Source: Qipengyuania gaetbuli
GTDB taxonomy: Bacteria; Pseudomonadota; Alphaproteobacteria; Sphingomonadales; Sphingomonadaceae
Length of the DNA stretch: 64,000 nucleotides
NCBI RefSeq assembly: GCF_020171365.1
Contig: NZ_JAIUZO010000002.1
Coordinates: 620,001 to 684,000, forward strand
Direction: 5' to 3'
Positions within the stretch are counted from its first letter, which is position 1; every line of letters starts with the position of its first letter. A model generated the notes under the pieces. It had not been told where the DNA came from. It worked only from the letters and a program-made list of their open reading frames with translations, and ran no database searches. A program made the position numbers and the translations under genes. Shown here piece after piece: positions 1 to 8,729 of the stretch.

Positions 1-601
1 GCGGCAATTCGTGCACGCTCATGTAGGCGGCGATGTCTTCCGCTTTCCAGTCGATCAGCGGGTTCACCTTGAGCCGCCCCTGCGCATCGGAGGTATCGAC
101 CTCGAAGCGCGGCAGGTTGGCCCTCGTGGAAGACTGGAACGCCTTGCGCCCGGTAAGGCTGGCATCGAACGGCGCTAGCGCCTTTTCCAGCGGGCGCACC
201 TTGCGCAATTCGCAGCAGCCGTCGGGATCGTAGGACCAGCGCAGCCCCGTCTCGTCGCGGGACTGGAGATCGGCAAGGTCGGGATAGACATCCACCCGGT
301 TGAGCCGGAGCAGGTCGGTAAGCTCGTCGCGATAGGCCAGCGTTTCGGGGAAATGCTTGCCCGTTTCCAGGAACAGCACCGGGATCGAGCGGTCGATTTC
401 GGACACGAGATGCAGCAGCACCGCGCTCTCCGCGCCGAAGCTGGAGACGATCGCCATGTCGCCCACCAGATTGCCCTCGATCACCGCGCGCAGCCATTCC
501 TCGGTCTCGCTGCCGCGGAACATGCGGTTCAGCCGGACCGCGTCATGGTCCGTGAACCTGGGCCCGGTGTCGAGCCGGTCGATGGGCCGCGTCTCGTTCA
601 T
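1..601 (-). CDS. cysH: phosphoadenylyl/adenylyl-sulfate reductase, C-terminus off the left edge
   Basis: Reduces activated sulfate (APS or PAPS) to sulfite in the cytoplasm, the step before sulfite reductase. The translation from the ATG at 601 shows the PP-loop segment SSFGAESAVLLHL, then LFLETGKHFPET and a CCELRKVRPLEKAL block. The CCxRKVxPL signature is typical of the iron-sulfur APS-reductase type, but the second cysteine pair would lie beyond base 1, so substrate choice stays open. The frame has no stop within the window, so the gene is truncated by the edge. Its ATG overlaps the stop of the DUF934 gene (ATGA), making it the last visible gene of a leftward sulfur operon. Confidence 0.93.
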   Translation of the reverse strand, partial: MNETRPIDRLDTGPRFTDHDAVRLNRMFRGSETEEWLRAVIEGNLVGDMAIVSSFGAESAVLLHLVSEIDRSIPVLFLETGKHFPETLAYRDELTDLLRLNRVDVYPDLADLQSRDETGLRWSYDPDGCCELRKVRPLEKALAPFDASLTGRKAFQSSTRANLPRFEVDTSDAQGRLKVNPLIDWKAEDIAAYMSVHELP

Positions 602-1059
602 GCGTGGCGCGCGCCCTCATGTCGCTTGGCCCAGATCGGCTGCCGGGCATCGGCTGCAGGCTGGTAGACTTCGGGCCAGCGATTGAGCGCCGATTCCAGA
701 TCGCCTTCGTCGAGCGCGGCATCGGGTTCGAAGGCATCGAAACCGCAGCGCCGCATGTAGGCGACCTGATCGACCAGCACGTCGCCCACTGCCCTGAGCT
801 CCCCCTCGTAACCCGCTTCGCGCAGGAGGCGGGCGGAGGAATAGCCGCGCCCGTCACCGAAAGCGGGGAAGTTCACCTCGACCAGCGACAGGCGTCCAAG
901 GTGCGGGATGAGCGCACGTGCGTCGTCACCCGGTTCCACGCGAACCGCGCTGGCATCCTGCTGGTCGAGGAAGGAATCGACCGTTACCGCTGCATCGTCG
1001 ACCTGTTCGTCGTCGCGGAAGCGGATCAGCGTGTCGGTGTCGGAAACGAAATCAGCCAT
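598..1059 (-). CDS. DUF934 protein of the sulfite-reduction cluster
   Basis: A 153-residue cytoplasmic protein of the DUF934 family. The conserved core PHLGRLSLVEVNFPAFGDGR followed by YSSARLLREAGYEGELRAVG and DQVAYMRRCGFDAF is clear. The family is found almost only beside sulfite reductase and APS reductase genes and is presumed to assist sulfite reduction; no activity is established that I can name. It overlaps cysI by 8 bases upstream and cysH by 4 bases downstream, so translation of the three is likely coupled. Confidence 0.85.
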   Translation of the reverse strand: MADFVSDTDTLIRFRDDEQVDDAAVTVDSFLDQQDASAVRVEPGDDARALIPHLGRLSLVEVNFPAFGDGRGYSSARLLREAGYEGELRAVGDVLVDQVAYMRRCGFDAFEPDAALDEGDLESALNRWPEVYQPAADARQPIWAKRHEGARHA

Positions 1060-2686
1060 ACAGGGCCTCCTTGAACGGGGTCATGCCGATACGGCGATAG
1101 GTGTCGAGGAAGCGCTCGCCGTCCTGGCGCTCGCGCAGGTAGACGTCGGCAGCTGTTTCAACCGCGTCGACGATGCCCGCCTCGTCGAAGCCGGGGCCGG
1201 TGATCTTGGCGAGGCTCACGTCTTCCGCCTCGCTTCCGCCGAGCAGGAGCTGGTAGTTTTCGACGCCCTTCTTGTCGACGCCGAGGATGCCGATGTGGCC
1301 TGCATGGTGATGCCCGCAGGCATTGATGCAGCCGGAAATCTTCAGCTTCAGCTGGCCCAGCGCCTCGGTCTTGCCGTTGGCGGAGAAGCGTTCGGAAATC
1401 TTCTGCGCGACCGGAATCGAACGCGCATTGGCGAGGCTGCAATAATCGAGCCCCGGGCAGGCGATGATGTCCTCGATCGTGTCGAGGTTGGGACTGCCCA
1501 GCCCCGCTGCCTCCAGCGCGGTCCACAGCGCGTGGAGGTCGGCCTTGCGGACATGGGGCAGCACGATGTTCTGCGTGTGCATGACGCGCAGTTCGTCGAA
1601 GCTGTAATCCCTGGCGAGGTCGGCCATCAGGTGCATCTGCTCGGCCGTCGCATCACCCGGAATGCCGCCGACCGGCTTCAGGCTTATCACCGCCGAAACA
1701 TAACCCGGTGCCTTGTGCGCGATCGTGTTGCGATCGACCCACAGTGCGAAATCGGGATCGCTCCGGTCGATTTCCTCGGGCAGGCCGTCCTCGAACAGCG
1801 GGTCCTCGAAATAGCCGCGGATACGCTCCAGCTCGGCGAAGGGCGGTTCGACGCCTTGCCCGAGCAGGTGGGCGAATTCCTCCTCGACCTGGCGCGTATA
1901 TTCCTCCGCGCCCAGTTCGTGGACGAGGATCTTGATGCGCGCCTTGTACTTGTTGTCGCGCCGTCCGTGGCGGTTGTAGACCCTGAGCGCCGCCTCGGCA
2001 TAGGTCACCATCCGGTCGAGCGGGACGAAGGCGTTGATGCAGGGCGCAATCATCGGCGTGCGGCCCATCCCGCCACCGACATAGAATGCCGCGCCCAGCT
2101 CGCCCGCTGCGTTGCGCACGATCTGGATGCCGATGTCGTGCAGCCGCATGGCCGCCCGGTCGGTATCGCTGGCGATGACCGCGATCTTGAACTTGCGCGG
2201 CAAATAGCTGAATTCGGGATGGAAGCTCGACCACTGGCGCAGCAGCTCGGCATAGGGGCGCGGGTCAACGACCTCGTCCGCCGCGGCTCCGGCGAAATGG
2301 TCCGAAGAGATGTTGCGGATGCAATTGCCGCTGGTCTGGATGGCATGCATCTCGACGCTGGCAAGGTCGGCGAGGATGTCGCCGGCATCTTCCAGCTTGA
2401 TCCAGTTGTACTGGATGTTCTGGCGCGTCGTGAAATGGCCGTAGCCGCGGTCGTACTTGTCCGCGATGTCGGCCAGCATGTGCATCTGCCGGCTGTCGAG
2501 CGTGCCATAGGGGATGGCGACGCGCAGCATGTAGGCGTGCAGCTGCAGGTAAAGGCCGTTCATCAACCGCAGCGGCTTGAACTGGTCTTCGGTCAGCCTG
2601 CCTTCGAGGCGGCGACGGGCCTGGTCGCGGAATTCTTCCACGCGGGCATCGACCATGGCCTGGTCGTAGTGGTCGTAGCGATACAT
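1052..2686 (-). CDS. cysI: sulfite reductase hemoprotein subunit
   Basis: A 544-residue siroheme/4Fe-4S enzyme that reduces sulfite to sulfide with six electrons. Nitrite/sulfite-reductase ferredoxin-like halves are visible: GHFTTRQNIQYNW in the first and ARDYSFDELRVMHTQNIVLP in the second. The cofactor cysteines are CPGLDYC (C-x5-C) and SGCINACG (C-x3-C) near the C-terminus. It sits one base after the DUF2849 gene and two genes after the siroheme methyltransferase, which fits cofactor supply. No flavoprotein partner (cysJ) is seen, so the electron donor is probably ferredoxin or encoded elsewhere. Nitrite reductase is the main alternative; the cysH neighbour favours sulfite. Confidence 0.93.
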   Translation of the reverse strand: MYRYDHYDQAMVDARVEEFRDQARRRLEGRLTEDQFKPLRLMNGLYLQLHAYMLRVAIPYGTLDSRQMHMLADIADKYDRGYGHFTTRQNIQYNWIKLEDAGDILADLASVEMHAIQTSGNCIRNISSDHFAGAAADEVVDPRPYAELLRQWSSFHPEFSYLPRKFKIAVIASDTDRAAMRLHDIGIQIVRNAAGELGAAFYVGGGMGRTPMIAPCINAFVPLDRMVTYAEAALRVYNRHGRRDNKYKARIKILVHELGAEEYTRQVEEEFAHLLGQGVEPPFAELERIRGYFEDPLFEDGLPEEIDRSDPDFALWVDRNTIAHKAPGYVSAVISLKPVGGIPGDATAEQMHLMADLARDYSFDELRVMHTQNIVLPHVRKADLHALWTALEAAGLGSPNLDTIEDIIACPGLDYCSLANARSIPVAQKISERFSANGKTEALGQLKLKISGCINACGHHHAGHIGILGVDKKGVENYQLLLGGSEAEDVSLAKITGPGFDEAGIVDAVETAADVYLRERQDGERFLDTYRRIGMTPFKEALYG

Positions 2687-2687
2687 G

Positions 2688-2984
2688 TCAGATTACCCAG
2701 CTGCCGATATCGGGATCGGCCGGTTTGAGCGTCAGGTCGGGGCGCACGGTGGGGCCGAGCGCCCTGACGCGGTCCTTTATGTGGGAGGGGCGCGGACGGC
2801 CTTGGTGCAGCGAAGCATCGATGGCATAGGGCGCGTTGACTCGGCGGGCCGCTTCCTCGCGCCGCGCGATCTCGTCCTCGGTGCCGGTCACGTCTACGGC
2901 ATCCTCCACGTGGAGCGACCAGTCATTCCCGGTCCACCAGGTCACGGCTCCGGTCCTGAGGTCGTTTCCGGTCAGCAGCCTCAT
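2688..2984 (-). CDS. DUF2849 small protein
   Basis: A 98-residue protein of the DUF2849 family, starting at the ATG at 2984 (MRLLTGNDL...) and ending one base before cysI. The open frame runs further upstream inside cobA, but this start overlaps the cobA stop as ATGA and gives the normal family length. The pattern GAVTWWTGNDWS and the basic, proline-rich middle are typical. The family occurs between cobA/cysG and cysI in alphaproteobacteria. Its role is unknown; a helper of sulfite reductase is an inference from position. Confidence 0.8.
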   Translation of the reverse strand: MRLLTGNDLRTGAVTWWTGNDWSLHVEDAVDVTGTEDEIARREEAARRVNAPYAIDASLHQGRPRPSHIKDRVRALGPTVRPDLTLKPADPDIGSWVI

Positions 2985-3739
2985 CGCGCCGCCTCCTGTG
3001 CAAGCGTTGAAAGGGTGATGTCGTCGCGCGCGGTCACCTCGCCGATCACGATGAGCGCAGGGCTCACCACGGCTTCGGCCTCGACAAGGTTGGGCAGCCC
3101 GGCAAGCGGTGCGCGCAGCACGCGCATCTGCGGGCGCGCGCCGTTTTCGATCACCGCAACCGGCATGTCGGGCGCAAGGCCGTCTTCCATCAGTTTCTCG
3201 GCGATCATCGGCGCCGTCTTGACGCCCATGTAAATGACGAGCGTGCGGCCCTTGCCGGCGAGGCCTGCCCAGTCCTGGTCCTTCAGCCCTTTGCACTGGC
3301 CGGCAACGAAGCTGACGATGGACGATGCCTCGCGGTGGGTGAGCGCGATCTGCGCGGCCGCTGCAGCGCCGTTGGCTGCGCTGATGCCGGGGACGACCTC
3401 GACGGGAACGCCGGCGGCGCGTGCCGCCTCCGCTTCCTCGCCGCCGCGACCGAAGATGAAGGGATCGCCGCCCTTCAGGCGGACCACGTCGATGCCCGAC
3501 AGCGCGATGCGCACCAACAGGGCGTTGATCTCTGCCTGCGGCATGGTGTGACGCGCACGCTGCTTGGCCACGGAGACGAGCTCTGCATCGGGCCGTGCGA
3601 GCGCCAAAATGCTGGGATCGACCAGGCCGTCGTGCACGATGACCGCGGCCCGTTCGATCAGGCGGGCGGCGCGCAGCGTCAGGAGGTCGGGATCGCCCGG
3701 CCCCGCGCCGACGAGATGGATGGTTCCGGGTTTTGCCAT
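2981..3739 (-). CDS. cobA: uroporphyrinogen-III C-methyltransferase
   Basis: SAM-dependent methylation of uroporphyrinogen III to precorrin-2, the first committed step to siroheme, the cofactor of the CysI encoded just downstream. The start MAKPGTIHLVGAGPGDPDLLTLRAARL carries the family glycine-rich N-terminus. VRLKGGDPFIFGRGGEE and VEVVPGISAANGAAA are the other signature blocks. This is the single-domain form; the dehydrogenase/chelatase part of CysG is absent and must be supplied elsewhere. I chose the ATG at 3739; a TTG at 3775 would add 12 residues that do not fit the family. First gene of the leftward sulfur operon. Confidence 0.92.
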   Translation of the reverse strand: MAKPGTIHLVGAGPGDPDLLTLRAARLIERAAVIVHDGLVDPSILALARPDAELVSVAKQRARHTMPQAEINALLVRIALSGIDVVRLKGGDPFIFGRGGEEAEAARAAGVPVEVVPGISAANGAAAAAQIALTHREASSIVSFVAGQCKGLKDQDWAGLAGKGRTLVIYMGVKTAPMIAEKLMEDGLAPDMPVAVIENGARPQMRVLRAPLAGLPNLVEAEAVVSPALIVIGEVTARDDITLSTLAQEAAR

Positions 3740-3806
3740 TGCGCCAAGATGATCGGCACCGGCCTCCCGCGCCAACCAGAATGAATGCGCATCAGGGAAG
3801 CGGAAA

Positions 3807-3850
3807 TTTTGAAATCGGAAATGTCCGCCATGAAAGGCGAAATTTCAAAA
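3807..3850. promoter_or_regulatory. AT-rich inverted repeat upstream of the sulfur operon
   Basis: The gap between cobA and the mscS gene is about 170 bases. It contains a 9-base inverted repeat, TTTTGAAAT at 3807-3815 and ATTTCAAAA at 3842-3850, in an AT-rich patch within GC-rich sequence. It lies about 70-110 bases upstream of the cobA start, where an operator or promoter of the sulfur operon would be expected. The regulator cannot be named from sequence. Confidence 0.35.
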
Positions 3851-3909
3851 CCGGCGCTGCGCAGGCGAGAAGGCCAGCTATTCCAGCATCTTCTAATATC
3901 GCATGCCGG

Positions 3910-4953
3910 CTATTCGCCCTTTTCCTTGGCCATGATCGCCAGCAGCTTGTCCAGCTGGTCGCTCGAACGGATGTGCAGATCGCGCTGCGGGAAGGGAATT
4001 TCGATCCCGTTTTCCTTGAACAGCCACCACAGCTTCTTGAGCACAGCGCTGCGCACGTTCCCCACCCCGTCTTCGGGATCCATGATCCAGCAATGGATGG
4101 TGAAATTGACCGAATTGTCGCCGTATTCGTTCATCCACACTGTCGGCGGCGGGGCCTTGAGCACGCGGTCGCAGCTGGAGGCCGCTTCCAGCATGAGCTT
4201 TTCGACGAGGTTCATGTCGGCTTCGTAGCTGACCCCGACCGGCACCTGCATCCGCACGTTCTTCGACGAATAGGACCAGTTTTCGACCTGGTTGATCATC
4301 AGGTTCTCGTTCGGGATGAGGTATTCGCGCTGGTCGCGGGTCGTCACCGAAACGGCGCGTACGCCGATCTTGCGGATCTGGCCGAAGCTTTCATTGCCAG
4401 CCATGTCGGTGACCGCGATCACGTCGCCCGGCTTGATCGACTTGTCCATCAGCAGGATGATCCCGGCGATCAGGTTGCCGAAGGTCTTCTGGAGGCCGAA
4501 GCCGATCGCCAGGCCGAACGCGCCCGAGAACACCGCCAGCGCGGTAAGATCGATGCCGAGCAGGTCGATCCCCATGAAGAACGCCGCCGCCCAGATAGCG
4601 ATGGTGATGATCTTCTCGACCAGCAATTGCTGCGTGTCGTCGAGGCGCTGGACCCTGCGGACCATGCGCCGGGCGACCCGGCTGGCGAACCAGGCGAAGG
4701 CAATGACGCCGAAGACGATGGACGCCACGATAAGCACGTCGAACACCGACACGCGCATATGGCCAAGGCTGATTGCCAGCCCGTCCAGCGTGTCGACGAT
4801 GGAGCCGACCGTCTCGCTCTTGCCGCTGACCGCTTCCTTGATGCCCTCCGACGCCGCAACCGCCGTTTCGGGCGGTGCGGGCTCGGCAAGGCTCCACGCC
4901 TGTTCGACCGGTGTTGCCGTTTCGCTGCTTGCGGGTGGTGTTTCGCCCTGCAC
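3910..4953 (-). CDS. MscS-family mechanosensitive ion channel
   Basis: A 347-residue inner-membrane channel of the small-conductance mechanosensitive family, which releases solutes on hypo-osmotic shock. After a proline/alanine-rich N-terminus come transmembrane segments around residues 74-91 and 113-160. The pore-lining helix is the glycine/alanine-rich stretch AVFSGAFGLAIGFGLQKTFG, followed by the beta domain IKPGDVIAV and YLIPNENLMINQVENWS. The start is GTG at 4953, two bases after the preceding gene, so it is probably the third gene of an sseA-metC-mscS transcript. Confidence 0.9.
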   Translation of the reverse strand: MQGETPPASSETATPVEQAWSLAEPAPPETAVAASEGIKEAVSGKSETVGSIVDTLDGLAISLGHMRVSVFDVLIVASIVFGVIAFAWFASRVARRMVRRVQRLDDTQQLLVEKIITIAIWAAAFFMGIDLLGIDLTALAVFSGAFGLAIGFGLQKTFGNLIAGIILLMDKSIKPGDVIAVTDMAGNESFGQIRKIGVRAVSVTTRDQREYLIPNENLMINQVENWSYSSKNVRMQVPVGVSYEADMNLVEKLMLEAASSCDRVLKAPPPTVWMNEYGDNSVNFTIHCWIMDPEDGVGNVRSAVLKKLWWLFKENGIEIPFPQRDLHIRSSDQLDKLLAIMAKEKGE

Positions 4954-4955
4954 GT

Positions 4956-6167
4956 CTATCCCTTGTCCATCGCGGCAAATGCCTGATCCAAATCGGCAAT
5001 CAGGTCGCTCGCATCCTCGAGACCGATCGATAGGCGAATGCCGCAGCTTTCGCCAACCCCCCAGCCATCCTTGGGCCAGGGCATGGTGCTGCGTATCGGA
5101 GGAATGTCGAAGGGGATGGCGAGGCTTTCGAACCCGCCCCAGCTGTAACCGATGCCGAACAGGTCGAGCGCGTCGACGAGACGGCAGCGCGCGGCATCGT
5201 CACGCTCTTTCAGCACGAAACTGAACAGCCCGCACCCGCCGGTAAAATCGCGCTTCCACAGCTCATGGCCGGGTGCCCCGGGCAGCATCGGGCACAGCAC
5301 ATGCGCCACATCGTCGCGCGCATCGAGCCATTCGGCGAGCGCGAGCGCAGAGGCCGTCTCCCGCTCCAGCCGCACGCCCATTGTGCGCAGCCCCCGCAAT
5401 GCGAGCGCGGCATCGTCGGGCGAGACGACATGGCCGAGCTGCTGCGCCGTCATACGCAGCTTGCGGTACCACCGCTCGCCGGCGCTGGCCGCGCCGAGCA
5501 TGAGGTCCGAATGGCCGCCGACATGCTTGGTCAGCGCGGTAATCGCGATATCGCAGCCATGCGCGAGTGCGGTGAAGCCGAGCGAGGTGGCCCAGGTGTT
5601 GTCCAGAAGGCTGACCGCACCCTTTTCGCGCGCAATCCGAGCCAATGCCGGAACGTCGCAAACCTCCATCGACAGGCTGCCGGGATTTTCCAGCATGACC
5701 GCCTTCGTGTTCTCGCAGAAGGCAGCGACAAAGCTGTCCGCATCGAGCGGGTCGAAGAAGCGGTGCTGCACGCCGTAGCGCTTGAGTATCCCCATCGCGG
5801 TATTGCGGGTCGGCTCGTAGGCATTGTCGGCCACTAGCAGCACGTCGCCGGGCTTCAGGACCGCGAGGAGCGCCGCGACGATTGCTGCAAGGCCACTCGG
5901 ATAGAGCACGGTGCCGGCCGCCCCGGGCTCCAGTTCGGTGAGCGCATCGCTCAACGCCCATTGGGTCGGCGCGCCTCGGCGGCCGTAGAAAAAATGGCCG
6001 TCGGCATTCGACTTCTGGCCCTCGCGCAGCGAAGCGCAATCGGCATAGAGATGCGTGCTGGCGCGCCAGACGGGCGGATTGACGACGTGGGCGGAGAAAC
6101 TGCCCGAACGCCCCGTGGTGACCAGCCGCGTGCCCGCGCGAAGGTCCTTGTCCCGATTGCCTGCCAT
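4956..6167 (-). CDS. metC: cystathionine beta-lyase / Cys-Met metabolism PLP enzyme
   Basis: A 403-residue PLP enzyme of the Cys/Met-metabolism fold, probably cleaving cystathionine to homocysteine, pyruvate and ammonia. The Schiff-base lysine is K214 in ALTKHVGGHSD, and the PLP-anchoring aspartate is D189 in LLDNTWATS. GRRGAPTQWALSDAL and LYPSGLAAI are the usual substrate and phosphate-binding blocks. The ATG at 6167 is preferred over an upstream frame extension, because it follows the sseA stop by two bases and starts at the conserved N-terminus. Other family members (gamma-synthase, gamma-lyase) cannot be fully excluded. Confidence 0.85.
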   Translation of the reverse strand: MAGNRDKDLRAGTRLVTTGRSGSFSAHVVNPPVWRASTHLYADCASLREGQKSNADGHFFYGRRGAPTQWALSDALTELEPGAAGTVLYPSGLAAIVAALLAVLKPGDVLLVADNAYEPTRNTAMGILKRYGVQHRFFDPLDADSFVAAFCENTKAVMLENPGSLSMEVCDVPALARIAREKGAVSLLDNTWATSLGFTALAHGCDIAITALTKHVGGHSDLMLGAASAGERWYRKLRMTAQQLGHVVSPDDAALALRGLRTMGVRLERETASALALAEWLDARDDVAHVLCPMLPGAPGHELWKRDFTGGCGLFSFVLKERDDAARCRLVDALDLFGIGYSWGGFESLAIPFDIPPIRSTMPWPKDGWGVGESCGIRLSIGLEDASDLIADLDQAFAAMDKG

Positions 6168-6169
6168 GG

Positions 6170-7003
6170 TCAGTTTCGCGCCCCGCTTTCCTTCGGTGTG
6201 TCGGGGTCTGCGCCCCATTCCATCCAGCTTCCGTCGTACAGGACGGCATCGCCCTTGCCTGCCAGTTCGAGCCCGAACAGCAGCACACAGGCGGTCATGC
6301 CGCTGTTGCAGCTGGTAATGACCGGCCTGTCGAGATCGACCCCCGCAGCCTCGAAGCGGGCGCGGATTTCGCCCGGAGAGCGATAGGTGCCGTCTTCGTT
6401 CAGGAGTGAACCGAAGGGCAAGTTGGCCGCGCCCGGAATATGGCCTACCGACCCGCTGCCTTCCTCGCCGGCGAAACGCGCGGCATCGCGCGCATCAACC
6501 AGCTGTGCCTCTCCGCTGTCGAGATTCGCCAGCACGTTCTCCTTGCCGGCAATGGCGCGCGTTTGCGGAGGTTCGGCGTAGTCGCGCGGCGCTTGGTCCG
6601 CGCAGCCTTGGTCCACCTCGCGGCCTTCGGCCAGCCACTTGCCCAGCCCGCCGTCGAGGATCGCCACATTGGGCTCGCCCGCATGGTCGAACAGGAACCA
6701 TGCGCGTGCCGCACTGCGAATGGCGCTGTCGTCGTAGAGAACGATCCGGCTGCCGCGGGCCACGCCCAGTTCGCGCATCCGTTCGGCGAATTGCGCCGGA
6801 GTGGGCACCGCCTTGGGCACGCTTGAGCCGGGGTCGATGAAGCTAGCAAGATCGAGGAAACGCGCGCCGGGGATGTGGCGCTGCGTGAACTCGGCCCGCG
6901 CGTCGCGCTCGCTGCCAGGCAGGTGCATGCTCGCATCGAGGATGACGATATCCTGCGCTCCCAGGCGGGCGGCGAGCCAATCGGTCGAGACGAGCTTGTC
7001 CAT
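6170..7003 (-). CDS. sseA: 3-mercaptopyruvate sulfurtransferase
   Basis: A 277-residue tandem-rhodanese enzyme that transfers sulfur from 3-mercaptopyruvate to an acceptor. The N-terminal inactive rhodanese domain is residues 5-135 and the catalytic domain 150-270. The active-site loop is SCNSGMTA with the catalytic cysteine at residue 232; the small residues after it favour mercaptopyruvate over thiosulfate. It lies directly upstream of metC and close to the sulfur-assimilation operon, which supports a role in sulfur metabolism. Confidence 0.88.
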   Translation of the reverse strand: MDKLVSTDWLAARLGAQDIVILDASMHLPGSERDARAEFTQRHIPGARFLDLASFIDPGSSVPKAVPTPAQFAERMRELGVARGSRIVLYDDSAIRSAARAWFLFDHAGEPNVAILDGGLGKWLAEGREVDQGCADQAPRDYAEPPQTRAIAGKENVLANLDSGEAQLVDARDAARFAGEEGSGSVGHIPGAANLPFGSLLNEDGTYRSPGEIRARFEAAGVDLDRPVITSCNSGMTACVLLFGLELAGKGDAVLYDGSWMEWGADPDTPKESGARN

Positions 7004-7040
7004 CGGGCCGTGCTAGCGTGGCCGCACGGCAGTGTCGATG

Positions 7041-8147
7041 TCAGTCGAGCGCCCGCGCCGCGACCGGCGACCAGCTGCGCAGCCCCTCGTCCAGCCGGAA
7101 GGGGGCGACGCGCCCGCCATCCTCGACGCCCTGGCCGATGACGAAGGTCTTCACCTGCGGCGCATCGCCTGCCCCGTCGACACGGACGCGCAGCAGCGGC
7201 ACGAGCAGCGCCATAGGGCCCTGGTGAATGATCTTTGCCTGCGCCAGCGAGAGGATCAGCTTGCCCTCGTGGCGCACGCTCTGGCCGGGGGCGATCCGGT
7301 CGAAAGCGTGGCGCTGGTCGAGCATGGAAGCAGGCGTTGCCACCTGTTGTTCGGCAGGCAAATCGCCATGGGCCGAGATCAGGTCCGCCGACAGCTTCAC
7401 ATTGGAAAGCGCGGAAGTCGACCGGTTGATCAGCGTAACGCGGTAATCGAGCGTCGCATTGGCGAAAGATCGCGTCAGCCTGATCGCCTCTGCCCTGATC
7501 TGGATACCTGCCAAGGCGGGCGCGGCAGGAGCATTGACTGTCGGCTTCACGACGACAGGCCGCTCGATCTCGGGCGGTGCCGCGTTGGCCGCCCTGCGGC
7601 GCCAGAAGAAGAACAGCCCGCCGAGCAGGACGAGGAGACCCGCGCCGCCGCCGATCCATGTCCATGGCAGGCCTGCCTGCTCCCCAACCGTCTCGGCTCC
7701 GGTGTCGGCGGGCGGTGCGATGGGCTCGATACCGGGGAATGGCGTCGAGGTGGCTGGCGTCTCGGGTTGCGCTGATGCTTCAGGCGACGGCGTAATTTCG
7801 CCGGGTGCAGGTGCGGTCGTGGCTCGAACCGAAGGCGTTGGAGTGGGCCGCACGGCCTGCGCCGGAAGCGGCGTGCTGCCGGTGAGCGGCTCGGGCGTGA
7901 TCCGGGGTGCCGGGGATTGCGTTGCGGCCGGGGCCGGAGTGGGCGTGGTCGAGGGCCTCGCGGTCGGGATCGCTCGCGGCCGGCGCGGCACGCTGGCGCC
8001 TTCGGTATCGACCGGACCCTGCACATTGGGGCTGGACGTCGGCGTCGGCGCTGGCGGAAGCTGGAAATCCTGCACGCCTTGCGCGGCCACGGGCACGGGC
8101 ATGGCAAGGACGAGCGCGGCGAGAGGGAGGCAGAAACGCTTGGTCAT
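7041..8147 (-). CDS. exported proline-rich protein with one membrane anchor, function unknown
   Basis: A 368-residue protein not assigned to a named family. From the ATG at 8147 it has a signal peptide (MTKRFCLPLAALVLAMPVPVAAQ). A long Pro/Thr/Ala-rich low-complexity stretch follows (about residues 28-165), then one transmembrane segment (WTWIGGGAGLLVLLGGLFFF) followed by RRR. The C-terminal folded domain of about 150 residues would then face the cytoplasm. The proline-rich part may span periplasm or cell wall. It is 37 bases upstream of sseA on the same strand and divergent from queF. The open frame continues upstream of 8147, but the signal peptide fixes the start. Confidence 0.72.
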   Translation of the reverse strand: MTKRFCLPLAALVLAMPVPVAAQGVQDFQLPPAPTPTSSPNVQGPVDTEGASVPRRPRAIPTARPSTTPTPAPAATQSPAPRITPEPLTGSTPLPAQAVRPTPTPSVRATTAPAPGEITPSPEASAQPETPATSTPFPGIEPIAPPADTGAETVGEQAGLPWTWIGGGAGLLVLLGGLFFFWRRRAANAAPPEIERPVVVKPTVNAPAAPALAGIQIRAEAIRLTRSFANATLDYRVTLINRSTSALSNVKLSADLISAHGDLPAEQQVATPASMLDQRHAFDRIAPGQSVRHEGKLILSLAQAKIIHQGPMALLVPLLRVRVDGAGDAPQVKTFVIGQGVEDGGRVAPFRLDEGLRSWSPVAARALD

Positions 8148-8250
8148 GGGATCGGTCGGTCTGATCGGGAAGCCGCGCTGAATAGGCCGTGAAGCGCCCC
8201 CGTCCAAGCCTCGCCTTGCGCAAGCGCGCCATTCGCGGCAGATGCGCGGC

Positions 8251-8709
8251 ATGAGCGACACACCGACCCCCAAGTTCCTGGGCGAAAACAGCCCGCTTCC
8301 GGCATCGCCCGAAGAAGCCGAACTCGATTACGTCCCCAACCCGCGCAAGGGCCAGCTTTACCTCGTGCGCTTTGCCGCGCCGGAGTTCACCTCGCTGTGC
8401 CCGGTGACCGGCCAGCCGGACTTCGCGCATCTCGTCATCGACTATGCGCCGGGTGACACGATCGTCGAATCGAAGAGCCTGAAGCTGTTCCTCGGCTCGT
8501 TCCGCAACCACAACGGGTTCCACGAAGACGTGACGGTCGGCATCGGCCAGCGCCTGTTCGAGGAAATGAAGCCCCGCTGGCTGCGCATCGGCGGCTACTG
8601 GTACCCGCGCGGCGGCATCCCGATCGACGTCTTCTGGCAGAGCGGCGCGCCGCCCGAAGGACTATGGCTTCCCGATCAGGGCGTCTCGTCCTATCGTGGG
8701 CGCGGCTAA
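8251..8709 (+). CDS. queF: NADPH-dependent 7-cyano-7-deazaguanine reductase
   Basis: A 152-residue enzyme of the unimodular QueF type, reducing preQ0 to preQ1 in queuosine tRNA-modification synthesis. The nucleophilic cysteine is C50 in [13 protein letters not shown]. The ESKSLKLF substrate motif follows at residues 73-80, and the FHEDVT block carries the expected glutamate. The ATG at 8251 is chosen over one at 8242 because MSDTPTP fits family starts better; neither has a clear ribosome site. A YhhQ-type queuosine-precursor transporter is encoded at 44074, so the organism can apparently make and salvage deazaguanines. Confidence 0.93.
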   Translation: MSDTPTPKFLGENSPLPASPEEAELDYVPNPRKGQLYLVRFAAPEFTSLCPVTGQPDFAHLVIDYAPGDTIVESKSLKLFLGSFRNHNGFHEDVTVGIGQRLFEEMKPRWLRIGGYWYPRGGIPIDVFWQSGAPPEGLWLPDQGVSSYRGRG

Positions 8710-8729
8710 CGAGTAAGGAGGTTGTCCGA

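Noticed and set aside
908..2728. 606-residue open frame on the + strand opposite cysI
   Set aside because: A mirror of the GC-rich codon pattern of cysI. The protein has no recognisable domain, while the minus strand has full sulfite reductase motifs.
3740..3775. TTG at 3775 as the start of cobA
   Set aside because: Adds 12 residues not aligned with the family; ATG at 3739 begins just before the conserved glycine-rich strand.
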